Assembly (NCBI GenBank): GCA_034401135.1 | Contig: JAWZSP010000005.1 | Location: 620,001 to 684,000, forward strand | DNA: 64,000 nt | From: Volutella citrinella | Taxonomy: Eukaryota > Ascomycota > Sordariomycetes > Hypocreales > Nectriaceae | Direction: 5' to 3' | Shown here: piece after piece, positions 53,743 through 64,000 of the stretch | Layout: each line of letters opens with the position of its first letter | How positions within the stretch are numbered: position 1 is the stretch's first letter | The notes under the pieces: model-generated | Told to the model about the DNA's origin: nothing | Databases searched by the model: none | Seen by the model: only the letters and a program-made list of their open reading frames with translations | Translations under genes and position numbers: made by a program

Positions 53743-56700
53743 ATGGCATCCCCCTCCTGGAGCGATCTTGTCGCAAGGGCTCCTTTCAACCTCGAGGACC
53801 TCATTCCTGTTTGTCTCCAGCTCCAATGCGCCTTTCCGTCTTCGATAGTGCGCCCATGTGCTCGCCGTTTGCCCACTAACAATCTGCCCATAGAGCGAAA
53901 AGAATGATTCCCGTGTTGGCGCAGCAAAGGATGGTGCTTCAGGTGGCACCGTCAGTACCAACACAGGGAACAAGTCGTCGTCCCTAACACAACTTGGATC
54001 AACCTTTATCCCTGTGGTGGTCTTCAGCGCCGTCTGCATTCTCATCTTCATCACATCGCGACGTCTCTCTCCTCGCGTGTATGCTCCGCGCTCTCTTCCC
54101 AGCCTGCGCGCTCCTCAGTACGTTTCTCAAGACAATCATCTTGCTTGGAGCAATCCTAACATGTCCCTTGTCAAGTTCCCCGACTCCAGCCCTCCCTTCC
54201 GGTTGGTTCGACTGGATCAAACCCTTCTTTCAGACTCCCGACTCCTTTTTGCTCCGTAATGGGTCTATGGATGGCTTCTTCTTTCTCCGGTACCTAAAGG
54301 TCTTGCGCAACATCTTCCTCGTGGGTATTCTCATTTCGTGGCCCATCCTCTTCCCAATCCATGCTACTGGCGGCAACGGCCTCAAGCAGCTGGACCTTCT
54401 CACAATAGGAAACATTTCTGACCCCCGGCGAATGTATGCGCACGTCGCCGTTGCTTATCTCTTCTTTGGTAGGTCTGCTAGACGAGAAGAGATGTGTTGT
54501 TCTATGACTGACAAGAGCAGGATTTGTTCTCTTCACCATCGTTCGCGAGTGCATTTATTACATCAATATTCGTCAGGCATACCTTTCATCCCCTCACTTT
54601 GCCAATCGTCTTTCCTCTCGCACCCTTCTCCTCACCAGTGTCCCCCAACGGTACCTTGACGAAGCACGCCTGCGTAAGCTTTATGGTGATTCTGTCAAGC
54701 AAGTCTGGATTCCTAGGACCGCGAAAATTCTTGTCAAGCTGGTCAAAGAGCGCGAGGAAACGGCGAGGCGACTCGAACAAGCCGAAATCGATCTCATCAG
54801 GAAAGCAAATATTGTCCGAGCGAAGACCAAACGAACCAGCACATCACCAACGCCTTCATCTACCGAGTGGGTGGCTAGCCCGCACACCTCGGGGAGCGAT
54901 GATCCTAGCAGCATGCAAGACGAGTTCGAAGCTCGAATCCGCTCGATTGATGGCGAAGGGGAGGTGACCACCGAGGCCAAGTCCACTGTGGCCCAAATTA
55001 CCCAGGTCCCCGACAGCCCCAAGGACCCGAACGAGAGGGATGAAGACCCAGACTACATACACCCGTATGGCCTGGACCCAGACCTTGCCGACGTCAGAGG
55101 TTCCGTAGCAGCTCAGTGGATCCCGGCCTCGAAGCGACCTCATCATCGCCCGCTGGGCAATTACTGCAGACGCGTTGACACCATCAGATGGACCCGCATG
55201 CGCCTGGGTGAGCTCAATCGAGAAATTTACAAGCTCCGACGCATTATCCGCAGAGGTGACGGCACCACGCTGGAGGCAGCTTTTATCGAATTCGACACGC
55301 AAGAGAGTGCACAGGCTGCCCATCAGGTGGTTACCCACCACCGACCATTACAGCTAGCCCCGCGCATTTTGGGAATAAGACCCGACGAGATTGTCTGGAG
55401 CTCGCTGAGGATGAAGTGGTGGGAGCGCATCATCCGGCGTTTTCTCATCATGGGTCTGATCACAGCAGCCATCATATTCTGGTCCATCCCTTCTGCGGCT
55501 ATCGGTATCATCTCCAACATAGAATTTCTGAGCAGTATCGTCTTTCTCAAGTGGATCGCGCTGCTCCCCAAACCCATCACTGGCTTCCTTCAGGGCTTTG
55601 TCCCTGCCATTGCCTTGACTTTCTGGATGTCGCTAGTTCCAAGCATGCTGCGATGTACGTATTGCGGTAAAGAATGAACGATTGCGCCCAGCTAACACCT
55701 TCACAGTTTGCGCCAAACAAGCCGGTGTGCCATCGTTGGTCCTAGTTGAGCTCTTCACACAGCATGCGTACTTCGCCTTCCAGGTCGTTCAGGTGTTCCT
55801 CATTACAACTTTGACGTCGGCTGCCTCCGCATCCCTCGTAAAGATTCTGAAGGAGCCGCTATCGGCCAAGGATTTACTTGCGGAAAATCTGCCCAAGGCC
55901 TCCAACTTTTACCTGTCCTACATTTTGGTGCAGTGCCTTTTTATTGGAAGCTCCAGCCTTTTGCAAGTCTTTGAGTTGATCCGGCACCACATTTTTGCCA
56001 AGATTGCACGCATCCCCCGACGACGCTTCGAGATTTGGTACAACCTGCGCCCTCCGCGCTGGGGTGGGGTGTACCCCGTGTTTTCCAACATGGCTGTAAT
56101 CGGTTTGTGATACCCTCCCCTTGCGCCTTCCGAGCAATCCTGACTGACTGGCATGCAGCTCTCAGCTACGCCTGCATTGCGCCGCTTATCCTTCTCTTCG
56201 CGGCAGCGGGGCTAGCATACATGAGACTTATTTACCGGTACAACATCCTGTTCGTCTTCGATTCCGAGATGGATAGCAAAGGGCTGTTTTACCCCCGTGG
56301 CCTGCTTCATATTTTCGTTGGGCTCTACATGGCGCAGATATGCTTGATCGGCCTGCTTGCCCTGAAGCTGGCAATCATCCCCATGGTGCTAGTTCTAATC
56401 TTTTTGGTCTTCACCGGCCTGGTCCACCTGACGATACGCGAAGCCATCGCACCACTACTCAAGAACCTACCACAGACTCTGAGCATCGAAGAGGAGTTGC
56501 AGCAAGCAGATAATGCTGCCGCACAGTCGGGCTTGCAGGCGGCTGCGGAGGCAGGGAACGTCGGAGCTGCTAACGACTATTACGACGCTCAGCAAATATT
56601 TGGCGAGGAGGAGCCCGAGATGACCGACGAAGAGGGCGACGAACACGAGCCCGTGACGGCCGCCAACAATCGCGCCTTGGAAGGTGCAGGCGCATTTGGA

Positions 56701-57150
56701 CTGATGGCCTCAGACTGGGTTAAGGCAAGCGCGAAAGACAAACTCAGGGCCGAAGTGGAGGGATCCCCAGTGACACGATATCTGAAGAAATTAAAGCTGT
56801 TTGGAGGCGATAAGGATCCCAACAAACGCCCAAATTTCGTGGAACGATGGTTCCATCCCGAGATATATGACGACTTTGTGGCTTTGCGGAAGAAGATACC
56901 GGAGTGCAATTTCCCCGACCTGGATGATACGGAAGACAGCACGCTGGCCAACTATTGGCCCCCAGAGTTGTGGACACCGAAGCCGGTATTGTGGATTCCA
57001 CGAGACGACGCGCGGGTGAGCAGGCAGGAGGTGGCACACTCGAGGAAAGTGGTGCCCATCACTGACCGTGGTGCGTGGGTCAGCGAGAAGGGTAATGTGA
57101 CTGTTGAGGTGGAGGAGGCACCATTTCCGCGGCGGAGGCTGCTTCACTGA
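53743..57150 (+). CDS. CSC1/OSCA/TMEM63-type osmosensitive cation channel
   Basis: Six exons, 53743-53808, 53894-54117, 54176-54468, 54521-55654, 55707-56102 and 56159-57150, all in phase, give 1,034 residues. The first membrane span is IPVVVFSAVCILIFIT, followed by RVYAPRS. Exon 3 has LPSGWFDWIKPFFQTPDSFLLRNGSMDGFFFLRYLKV and ATGGNGLKQLDLL, the family's N-terminal domain. The cytosolic loop carries YLDEARLRKLYGD-type RNA-recognition-fold sequence and IEFDTQESAQAAHQ. The pore block contains FVPAIALTFWMSLVPSML, SIVFLKWIALLPKPITG and YPVFSNMAVIGLS-like spans. The tail is acidic, then basic. OSCA/CSC1 proteins are mechanically or osmotically gated, calcium-permeable channels of plasma membrane or endomembranes; fungal Rsn1/Csc1 are relatives. 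Which subtype is not resolved. Confidence 0.9.
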
Positions 57151-57345
57151 ATGGAAATTTACGAATGTGTATAGAACAGGCCCCATCATGATACCCTTAT
57201 TTACGCCTGAGATAGATAGGATACAGCCTTTGCTTTTGGAAATCACAAGAGTGCCGATTGACGCCGCCTTTTTTTCACAGCTATTAACCATTGGCTCGCT
57301 GACATGTATGATAGAATGGGCGCACTTGTGTCACTGGTGATGTAC

Positions 57346-59670
57346 TCACCCGGTGGTCCCGGAGAGCTCCAGGTAGTAGGCTTCGTCGGAAGGTTCTCGG
57401 CCGAGGAAGTTGGTCAGACTCTGGAGCTCGGGCTGGCTTCCGCCCGGCTCGAGCACAGTCCTTCGGTACTTCAAACCCGTCGCGCGGTCCATTGGGTCCT
57501 TCTTGAAGCGGCTCACCCAAAGATCGGTGGCGTAGACTTTGGACCTAAGAGATGGGAGTCAGCAAGCGTTCCTGGTTGGCAGATCTGGTAGAGACGGGGT
57601 CCACGTACAGGGCGTATGTGAAGTAGGAGGCATCGTAGGCACGGAAGGGATGGGCGAAAGAAGCCTGGCCGATGCCGTTGGTGGCGCCGAGCCCTACAAT
57701 GTCCGTCTTGAGGCGGTTCCAAAGAGCGGTGGTGTCGATGGCGCGCGCGGCGTCCTCGCTCGGGGCGCTGTGGATAGTGAGGTCGAAGAGGGCGAGGAAG
57801 ACCTGGTGCAGCATGGCGTGGGCGCCGTTGACGTGCTTGGTGCGGGCGAGGTCCTCGGCTAGGTTTGCGGGCAGGGACTCAGGTGGCTGCTTGGCCCTGG
57901 CTTCATCGTCGCCGTCGCCGCTCAAAGCGGAACGTGAGCGCCAGAAGTCGTAGTAGGCGTCGGAGGCGTAGCTGTAGTGCCGAGCAAGGCCACGCAGGAC
58001 CGACGGCACCCAGATCCAGTTCTCGAGCAGGATGCTAGGGATCTCAACAAAGTCGCGGGCGCACGAGTGGGAGTAGCGCGTGCGAGTGACAAGCTTGTGG
58101 ATGGCGTGGCCCAGCTCGTGGAACATTGTCTTGAGCTCCGAGTGCTGCAGGAGCGTGGGCGCGCCGGGGCTGCGGATCATACTGCATGTGAGCGAGGACG
58201 AGGGGAAGTGGCGGGAGCCATCGGGTGCCGTGAAGCCCTCGGAGAGCAAGTTTGTCAGTTGGGATGGGATGAGGGTTACGAGCTGGGCTGAGGCTCAGGG
58301 GCTGGATGAGTCTCGCTTACAGGTTGGATGAGAGACGAGTGTGCGCCCGAGTATTTGCCATCGCGGGCGTAGAGATCAAGGTAAAGGTAGCCAAGGAAGC
58401 CACCGCCTTGATCTTCGGCGTCCCAGGCCGCATATACGGTAACGTCCTGCTGCCAGACAGGGGCGTCGGGGGCAGGGACGAAGACGATGCCGAACAGGTG
58501 CTCAAAGATGGTCAGCATGCCCTTGAGGCTGTGGGCGACCTCGAAGTACTCGGAGATGAGCAAAGAATCAACCGAGTAGCGCTCCTTGTCTAGGATGCGT
58601 GCATAGAAGCCCCAGTCCCAGGGGTCCAACTTTGCGGCGTCCTCTTCGTCTTCGGAGCTGTCGCCTGCCCTGGCGCGCTTAATGTCGAGCAGCGTCTCCA
58701 TCTCGCTGGCGGCAAGCGGGCGCAGCTCCGTCCACAGGCGGTTGAGACGGTCGAGGACTGCCTGGACCGAGGGCGCCATCTTGAACTCCATCTTGAGGGC
58801 CGCGTGCGTCGGGAAGCCGAGGATGCGGGCAGTGGCGTCGCGCAGGACGACGGCTCGCTCGAGGCGGGCGACGTTCTCTGGGAAGCGGTTCTCCTTGGCC
58901 GTGTGGAGCGTCTTGCGGGTGGAGGCGCGGACGGCATGCTTCATAACTGGGAAGAGGTGGCCCTTTTTCATGGTGACACGGTACGAATCCTGGTCCTCGT
59001 CTTGAAGTCCATCCTCGGCTGCGGTTTGCGAGGGCGTGCTACCATGCTGACCAGGGCTGCGGCGCTTCATGGAGTCGAGGACATTGACCGGCACGCCCTC
59101 GAGGTCTCGACGGGAGAACCAGACACCTTCGTCGTTCTCGCTGAGCGTCTTCTTGGCGGCGACCAGCACTTCGTTACGCTCCTCGACAAGGGCCAGGTAG
59201 CGGTCGCGCAGCGCATCGTCGCGGATGCCGGCGCCAGCGGTCTGATAGGCGCGATGCGTCTTGAAGAGCATGTACGCCGACTCGTCGTCGAGCGTCTCCT
59301 GCCCGGCGCGGTGGCGCTCATAGACGGCGGCGACGAGGGCGGCAACGTCGCGGCGCATCAGGCTGGCGGCGTTGGCCTTTGCCGTGGCCTGCTCGGCCTT
59401 GCGGGAGGCATCGCGCAGGGCGGGGTCCTCGGAGACGGAGCTGAAGAGGCGGATGATGCATAGCTTGCGGGCGGCGGCGTGGTCGTCGTGCAGCAGCGGC
59501 AGGAGGAGGCTCTCAAAGGTGGCCGTCTCTGGAGTCAGGTCGCGAACTAGCGCATCATGAAGGTCCTGGGAGGTGGCGATGATGGCATCCGTGTCGTGCA
59601 GCACCTGGTCTGGGGTGTGGGAGAAAGATGGGGGAGATTGCGGCGGGACTCGTGGCTGGACCGGCGTCAT
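57346..59670 (-). CDS. M3 family metallopeptidase (saccharolysin-like)
   Basis: Exons 59670-58321, 58282-57609 and 57544-57346 give 740 residues. The zinc site is HELGH at 505-509 with the third ligand Glu in DFVEIPSILLENWIW; conserved helices ENRFPENVARLERAVVLRDATARILGF and FYARILDKERYSVD precede it, and KYRRTVLEPGGSQPELQSLTNFLGREP closes the chain, as in M3A peptidases (thimet oligopeptidase, yeast Prd1). These enzymes cut short peptides, mostly in cytosol or the mitochondrial space. The open frame starts with TTG at 59853; ATG 59670 is used. A GT at the very end could extend the gene, but the present stop agrees with the family. No obvious presequence, so a cytosolic location is favoured. 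Confidence 0.87.
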
Positions 59671-61154
59671 GACGGCAGTATTGCGATCAGCGACGAGAGA
59701 GGAATTGGTCGGAGGCCGGGGAGTGGCTGTGCGGGCAATTGTTGATGGAGGAGGTGGCAGAGTTGACAGTTGATGGTGTTGAGAAAGGTGAAAATGTGTG
59801 TGGGTGTTTGCGGCGTCATGCAGTCGCTGATACCGGTAGTGGCGGTCAATCAATCGAAACGGGCAGGCACCACCCCATGCCGAGCCGATGACGACGGGCA
59901 GGGGGCCCGGCAGAGGGACGAGCGTTTACGGGACTTTGGGATGCAGTTAGAGCGTGCGAAGCCCGAGATGGGCGGCTTCATTGTGCGCCGGATGCATTGG
60001 TGGTGTTGAGTTGGCAGCGAATGAATGGACACTCCCATGCACCACCCGATGTGCTCTAGAGATTTCAGCTGAGGCTTCGGCCTGCATGGACATGGCGCCC
60101 GGGCCCCGAGCAGCTCTAATCCCCAGCAGAAGCGGCATTTCTATTAGCCATCGACGCCGCAGCCGCAGCAACAGATGGCCAGAGCTCTCAATGCATGCAT
60201 CGTCGTTCGCATAGATTCAGCAGCTGAAAGCCCCCGACGCCATTCCCACCGCAGCTGGCATGTGTCATGGGAATGGAATGCAGCAGGACAGCGCCTGTGG
60301 AGGCCTGGGGCTGGGCCGCTGGGCCTGGCGGGGCGTTTCAGGGCATGTACCTGCGCCGACGCCCACGTCCCGGCTGCGCTACTGCAAGCCAGCGCAATAA
60401 TTAGCGGCGAGTCTTTGATCCCGCAGTGGGTAGAGGCATGGGCCCGATGGCCTAAGCAGGATGTCAGAATCAGGGTGGAAGGCAAGCCAGATTTCGGTGC
60501 TTCTTCTTCCTCCTCCAACAAGCAATCATAGCTTCACACAATGTTTCTACCATATGAGGCAATGCCATGTTGCATTCTGCTGGTGTTTGTAGAATACCGT
60601 TTCCATCGGCGACTGTGATTCCCATCATATCGTCCACATTCTTATCCCCTAGCGCGTCCTCCTCCTGCAGATCGCAATGGCCGAGGTGGCCTTGGCTCCA
60701 GTGTTTCGTTTCCTCATCACGCACTAGACCAGGCCGTGGTCTTCCTCTCAGCCTCTATCACTTGACTGGGTAGTCCTAGTTCACGCTTGGCGCCAGTTGC
60801 ATCATCACATCCACCATTCCGCTCGACGCCATGGCGCGCCATGGCGCGCCAAAGATTGACGGCACACCGCCCGTCCGTTGCCCGATGCTCGTGCCGTATT
60901 GTGGCTTTCCGGGAATGTCAGTCCCGCCGTCGATAGTCAAAGCCTCTGCCAAGCTTGCTCAGCTCCGCTGGGCTGTTGTGGTGGTGGTGGTGCTGTCCGT
61001 CTCCCGTATAAGTCTCCTGCAATAACCATGTCGTCACCAACAAGGAGCCATCCAGCACTTGGCGCTCATTCTCTCAGCTCTGACTTTCCTTGTCGGATCA
61101 ATGTTTCTTGACACTATCTACTAACGTATATCCCGATACCCATCCACGCCCACG
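59671..61154. other. Intergenic, divergent promoter region
   Basis: About 1.5 kb between divergent genes. Open frames lack motifs. The last 150 bases before the oxidase are C/T- and A-rich. A direct duplication ATGGCGCGCC ATGGCGCGCC lies at 60831-60850. Confidence 0.5.
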
Positions 61155-62687
61155 ATGCGCTGGTTGGCCCTCATCTCAACAGCCACGTCCCTCGCGGGCG
61201 TGGTCACGGCCCAGGGCACATGTGCCGCCATGAAGGAGACGTCCATTAAGAGCTTCAAGCAACTGCATCCAACTTACACTGGTGAACAGCTGAACTACTG
61301 GTCTACCTCGTGCGGCAACCTCAAGCCCGAGTGCATCCTCTACCCCAAGACTGCCGACGAGGTTGCTGCCATCATTTCCGAGCTCGCTTCCAACACCGAC
61401 AAGTTTGCCATCAAGTCCGGCGGCCACAACCCAAATGACAACTTTGCGAGCATTGCCGGCGGACCTCTCATCTCCACCAAAGAGCTCAACGAGGTCACAC
61501 TTGATGCGCAGACGGGCCGTGTCCGCGTCGGGCCCGGCAACCGGTGGGACCAGGTCGCCAAGAAGCTCGATGGCACTGGCTGGACCGCTGTTGGCGGCCG
61601 TATTGGAAATGTTGGCGTCGGAGGTTACCTTCTCGGTGGCGGTCTCTCGTTCCTGACCCAGGAGCACGGTTGGGCCATGTCGTCGATCCTCGAGATGGAG
61701 GTTGTGCTTGCGAATGGCACCATCGTCACCGTCTCCGGCTCCCAGCACCCGGACCTCTTCAAAGTCCTCAAGGGCGGCGGTAACAACTACGGCGTTGTCA
61801 CCTCGTTCCTCCTACAGGCCTACCAGCAGCCCAACACAGTCTATGGGGGCACCGTCCAGTACGTTCGCAGCCCCAACACGGACAAGAAGCTGCTGCGTGC
61901 GATGCGCGACTTCACGGAGAACAACAGGGACGACAAGGCTGCCATTATCCTGACTGCTCAGCGCGGCATCCTGCAGGCCCTCGATATCTGGACGCTGTTC
62001 GTCTTCTACGATGGGCCAGACGTCCCAGAGGGCACCTTTGACGCCTTTCTCAAGGACAAGAGCATACCCATTAAGATCAACACGGCCAGAAAGCAGTCAT
62101 ACTCTAGCCTGTTGAGCGGCAACAACATCTACGTCATCAAGGGCAGCGTCTACACCATCGGAACCGAGACGATTCCCGTGCCCAAGGCTGACGATGCCGA
62201 TGAGGTGCTGAGCAGCATCCACGGTGCTTGGCGCGACATTACCAAGGACGTGCTGGGCCTGAACCTCCAGAGCCTCGACCTCACGGGCGTGGCCGGCGTC
62301 GTCTGCGTCCAGGGCTACCAGCCGTTCCCCAAGCGCATGGCCCGTATCTCCCGCGACAAGGGCGTCGACATGCTGGACCTGGATGACGATGTGGACCGCA
62401 TCATCGTCGAGATAAACTACAGCTACTTGCTGGCGACGGACCGGGCGCGCATTGACCGGGCCATGAGGCGCACCATCGACAGCCTGCGCGATCAGACGGC
62501 GCAGTGGCAGCAGCGGGGCAAGATGCAGAGCGGCGTGTACCTCCCGCTCTTCATGAACGACGGGTACTATTCGCAGGACTACTTTGGGCGGCTGAAGCCG
62601 GAGAACCGGCAGCTGGCCAAGGATGTGGCCGCCCAGGTCGATCCCAACGGGCTGTTCAGGGATCGCACGGGGGGGTTCAAGCCGTAG
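61155..62687 (+). CDS. Secreted FAD-linked oxidase of the BBE type
   Basis: Single exon, 510 residues with a signal peptide (RWLALISTATSLAGVVTAQ). The FAD-binding PCMH domain shows KSGGHNPNDNF (with the His that can hold FAD), GGRIGNVGVGGYLLGGGLSFL, and LKGGGNNYGVVTSFLL. The C-terminal BBE tip NDGYYSQDYFGRLKPENRQLAKDVAAQVDPNGLFRDRTGG is intact. Such enzymes oxidise carbohydrates, alkaloid-like or secondary-metabolite substrates; the secreted fungal ones often act on sugars. A second Cys near the flavin for a double covalent bond was not identified. It is convergent with the oleate hydratase gene; nothing ties it to a metabolite cluster. Confidence 0.88.
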   Translation: MRWLALISTATSLAGVVTAQGTCAAMKETSIKSFKQLHPTYTGEQLNYWSTSCGNLKPECILYPKTADEVAAIISELASNTDKFAIKSGGHNPNDNFASIAGGPLISTKELNEVTLDAQTGRVRVGPGNRWDQVAKKLDGTGWTAVGGRIGNVGVGGYLLGGGLSFLTQEHGWAMSSILEMEVVLANGTIVTVSGSQHPDLFKVLKGGGNNYGVVTSFLLQAYQQPNTVYGGTVQYVRSPNTDKKLLRAMRDFTENNRDDKAAIILTAQRGILQALDIWTLFVFYDGPDVPEGTFDAFLKDKSIPIKINTARKQSYSSLLSGNNIYVIKGSVYTIGTETIPVPKADDADEVLSSIHGAWRDITKDVLGLNLQSLDLTGVAGVVCVQGYQPFPKRMARISRDKGVDMLDLDDDVDRIIVEINYSYLLATDRARIDRAMRRTIDSLRDQTAQWQQRGKMQSGVYLPLFMNDGYYSQDYFGRLKPENRQLAKDVAAQVDPNGLFRDRTGGFKP

Positions 62688-63225
62688 AGGGGTGCTTTGG
62701 TTGAAAATAGGTTAATTGATAATGTGAAATACATGCATTTAAGTGTTTAAAGTCATCAGGTGCTAGCAATATTCTATAAGAGCTTGAACTACGCCCAGAT
62801 TGATCAATGCGACGTTGGCGGCGGGCGGGCTTCTAGTCTCGGCTTCACCATTGGCCACTGAACACTCTACCCGCAAGATTGCTCATAATAGCCACGGCTT
62901 CAACCACCTACTAATTAGTCTGGAATCCCATAGCTTCAGAAGTCTCTGTGTTAGGACGATGGCTAATGACACAAAGCTCTTGGGAGTTTCCGCATCTTAC
63001 CCTAGACGTGGACATCCCCGGAGTCGCACTTCGATTGTGGAAGCAAGACGGCCCAAGAGACGACCTGCGAACGAACGTTGAGACTGCAAAATACTTGATA
63101 ACTGACTAATAGTGGAAGGCGTTGTTCTGTGCTGTGCCACCGCCCTCCATGCCCAAGAAGAAACACAAAGGTACCGCCGTTTTTTTAATACACAAAGCCC
63201 GGTCTCTCAACACGACCGTTTTTTC
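62688..63225. other. Convergent 3' intergenic region
   Basis: About 540 bp between the oxidase and oleate hydratase stops; a T run near 63181-63187 suits the hydratase 3' region. No gene seen. Confidence 0.5.
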
Positions 63226-64000
63226 TCAACTCATCAACGTTTTCAGAGCCATGCCCAACGTCTGGACCGAGTGCTCCTCGCCCGGCACGGCTGGGATCTC
63301 CTTGTCGACGCCCATCAGCTGGTACACGGCCATCTGGGCGGAGCGCACAGAGTACTCCATGGTGAAGGTGACCTCGCGGTCCACCTCGACAAACTGCCCC
63401 AGCAGACCGAGGTTCTTGCTTCCGTCAGGTACCACCTTGGGCCTGTCTCCCTTCTTCCTGGTCAGGAAGGGGCTGCCGATGAGGGGCATAAGGCAGGGGA
63501 TGGTGATGGACCTGTCGAGCGTCGGCTGCACGGGATAGGCCATCAGGCAGAGCAGCTCCGTCAGGATCTCGGCGCCGGTGCACTCGAGCATGGGCTTGCT
63601 GACGTGCCGGCCGGCTTGGTCGGGGAAGAGGCCGTAGCCCCAGAAGACGAAGACGTCGTCGGGCTGGTCCTTGAGGTACGGCTGCTGTGGGATCGTGAGC
63701 GACAGCATCCACGGGCAATCGCGGAAGGTGATGAGTGGCACGGCGCCGATGCGCGTCTCGGACCAGCCGCGCAGGTGCTCGAAGAAGGCTCGGTCCCGCA
63801 GCGTAACAGTAAAGGAGAGCCACATGGACTTGGATGGCCGGTCGAAGTAAGCTTCGGGGTTGCCAAACGTCCCCGGGCGCTGCAGGGAGAGCTGCTCCCA
63901 GAACGTCCACGCCGGATCCAGTTCGTGGGGCGCCGAGTCGCGGAGCTCCATCATTTTGGGGCCCTTTGAGTTGGAGCCGTATGTCATCCCCGAGGTCAGG
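63226..64000 (-). CDS. Oleate hydratase (MCRA family), C-terminal part, runs off the edge
   Basis: The frame is open through the right edge and ends at 63226, giving the last 258 residues or so of a protein usually near 590. The segment matches the C-terminal half of 67-kDa myosin-cross-reactive-antigen proteins: GSNSKGPKMMELR, DPAWTFWEQLSLQRPGTFGNPEAYF, LITFRDCPWMLSLTIPQQP, FVFWGYGLFPDQAGRHVSKPM, ECTGAEILTELL, and ADVNLQFTMEYSVRSAQMAVY-like sequence near VDREVTFTMEYSVRSAQMAVYQ. The enzyme adds water to the cis-9 double bond of oleate, with FAD as cofactor. The FAD-binding N terminus is outside the window, so activity cannot be judged. Strand and frame are certain; the start is not visible. 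Confidence 0.88.
   Translation of the reverse strand, partial: LTSGMTYGSNSKGPKMMELRDSAPHELDPAWTFWEQLSLQRPGTFGNPEAYFDRPSKSMWLSFTVTLRDRAFFEHLRGWSETRIGAVPLITFRDCPWMLSLTIPQQPYLKDQPDDVFVFWGYGLFPDQAGRHVSKPMLECTGAEILTELLCLMAYPVQPTLDRSITIPCLMPLIGSPFLTRKKGDRPKVVPDGSKNLGLLGQFVEVDREVTFTMEYSVRSAQMAVYQLMGVDKEIPAVPGEEHSVQTLGMALKTLMS

Noticed and set aside
52968..53879. 303-codon frame ahead of the CSC1-like gene
   Set aside because: Composition is arbitrary (Gly, Ser, Arg), and it overlaps the supported first exon of the channel in another frame.

Overview
The window is nuclear DNA of a filamentous ascomycete, most likely a Sordariomycete and perhaps a member of the Hypocreales. I base this on 50-100 bp GT-AG introns, GC-rich coding sequence, ATGs in fungal context, and typical fungal proteins (Zn2Cys6 factor, TIM50, PrnD-type proline dehydrogenase, Cgi121, Vta1, CSC1-type channel, oleate hydratase). 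The lineage is inferred from family resemblance, not from a search. I reconstructed 22 intact or edge-truncated protein genes, most with explicit splice joins. I found no rRNA, tRNA, CRISPR array or intact transposon.

Layout. 0-14.5 kb: a BuGZ/ZNF207-like zinc-finger gene, a large Zn2Cys6 regulator, CGI121 and proline dehydrogenase (convergent), a Tim17/22-like membrane protein, and a small conserved protein whose start codon sits alone in its own coding exon. 15-28 kb: a Cdc1/Ted1-type phosphoesterase of the secretory pathway, a small secreted protein with two matching cysteine modules, TIM50, an F-box-like protein, Vta1, a protein disulfide isomerase and the exosome subunit Rrp41/Ski6. 28.4-35.2 kb: an accessory island between housekeeping genes. 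It holds broken NOD-like receptor (NLR) pieces (SesB-like hydrolase-NACHT, TPR, PNP_UDP, winged-helix plus ankyrin), two genes for predicted secreted proteins, and AT-rich low-complexity DNA. 35.6-50 kb: a hexose transporter, a coiled-coil GT32 glycosyltransferase, a cytochrome P450 beside an unrecognised gene, a zinc alcohol dehydrogenase and a short acidic repeat ORF. 50.5-64 kb: a conserved unknown protein, a six-exon CSC1/OSCA channel, an M3 metallopeptidase, a secreted FAD (BBE-type) oxidase, and the 3' part of an oleate hydratase gene running off the right edge.

How they work together. I see no biosynthetic cluster. Several products serve the secretory and endosomal system (phosphoesterase, PDI, GT32, Vta1, CSC1) or mitochondria (TIM50, proline dehydrogenase, perhaps the Tim17-like protein), but their proximity looks like ordinary gene order. 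The distinctive parts are the 28.4-35.2 kb NLR and secreted-protein island and the duplicated cysteine-module gene at 18.0-18.7 kb. These are the best candidates for undescribed biology. Splice junctions were read by eye from frame continuity and GT/AG sites and have not been tested against transcripts.
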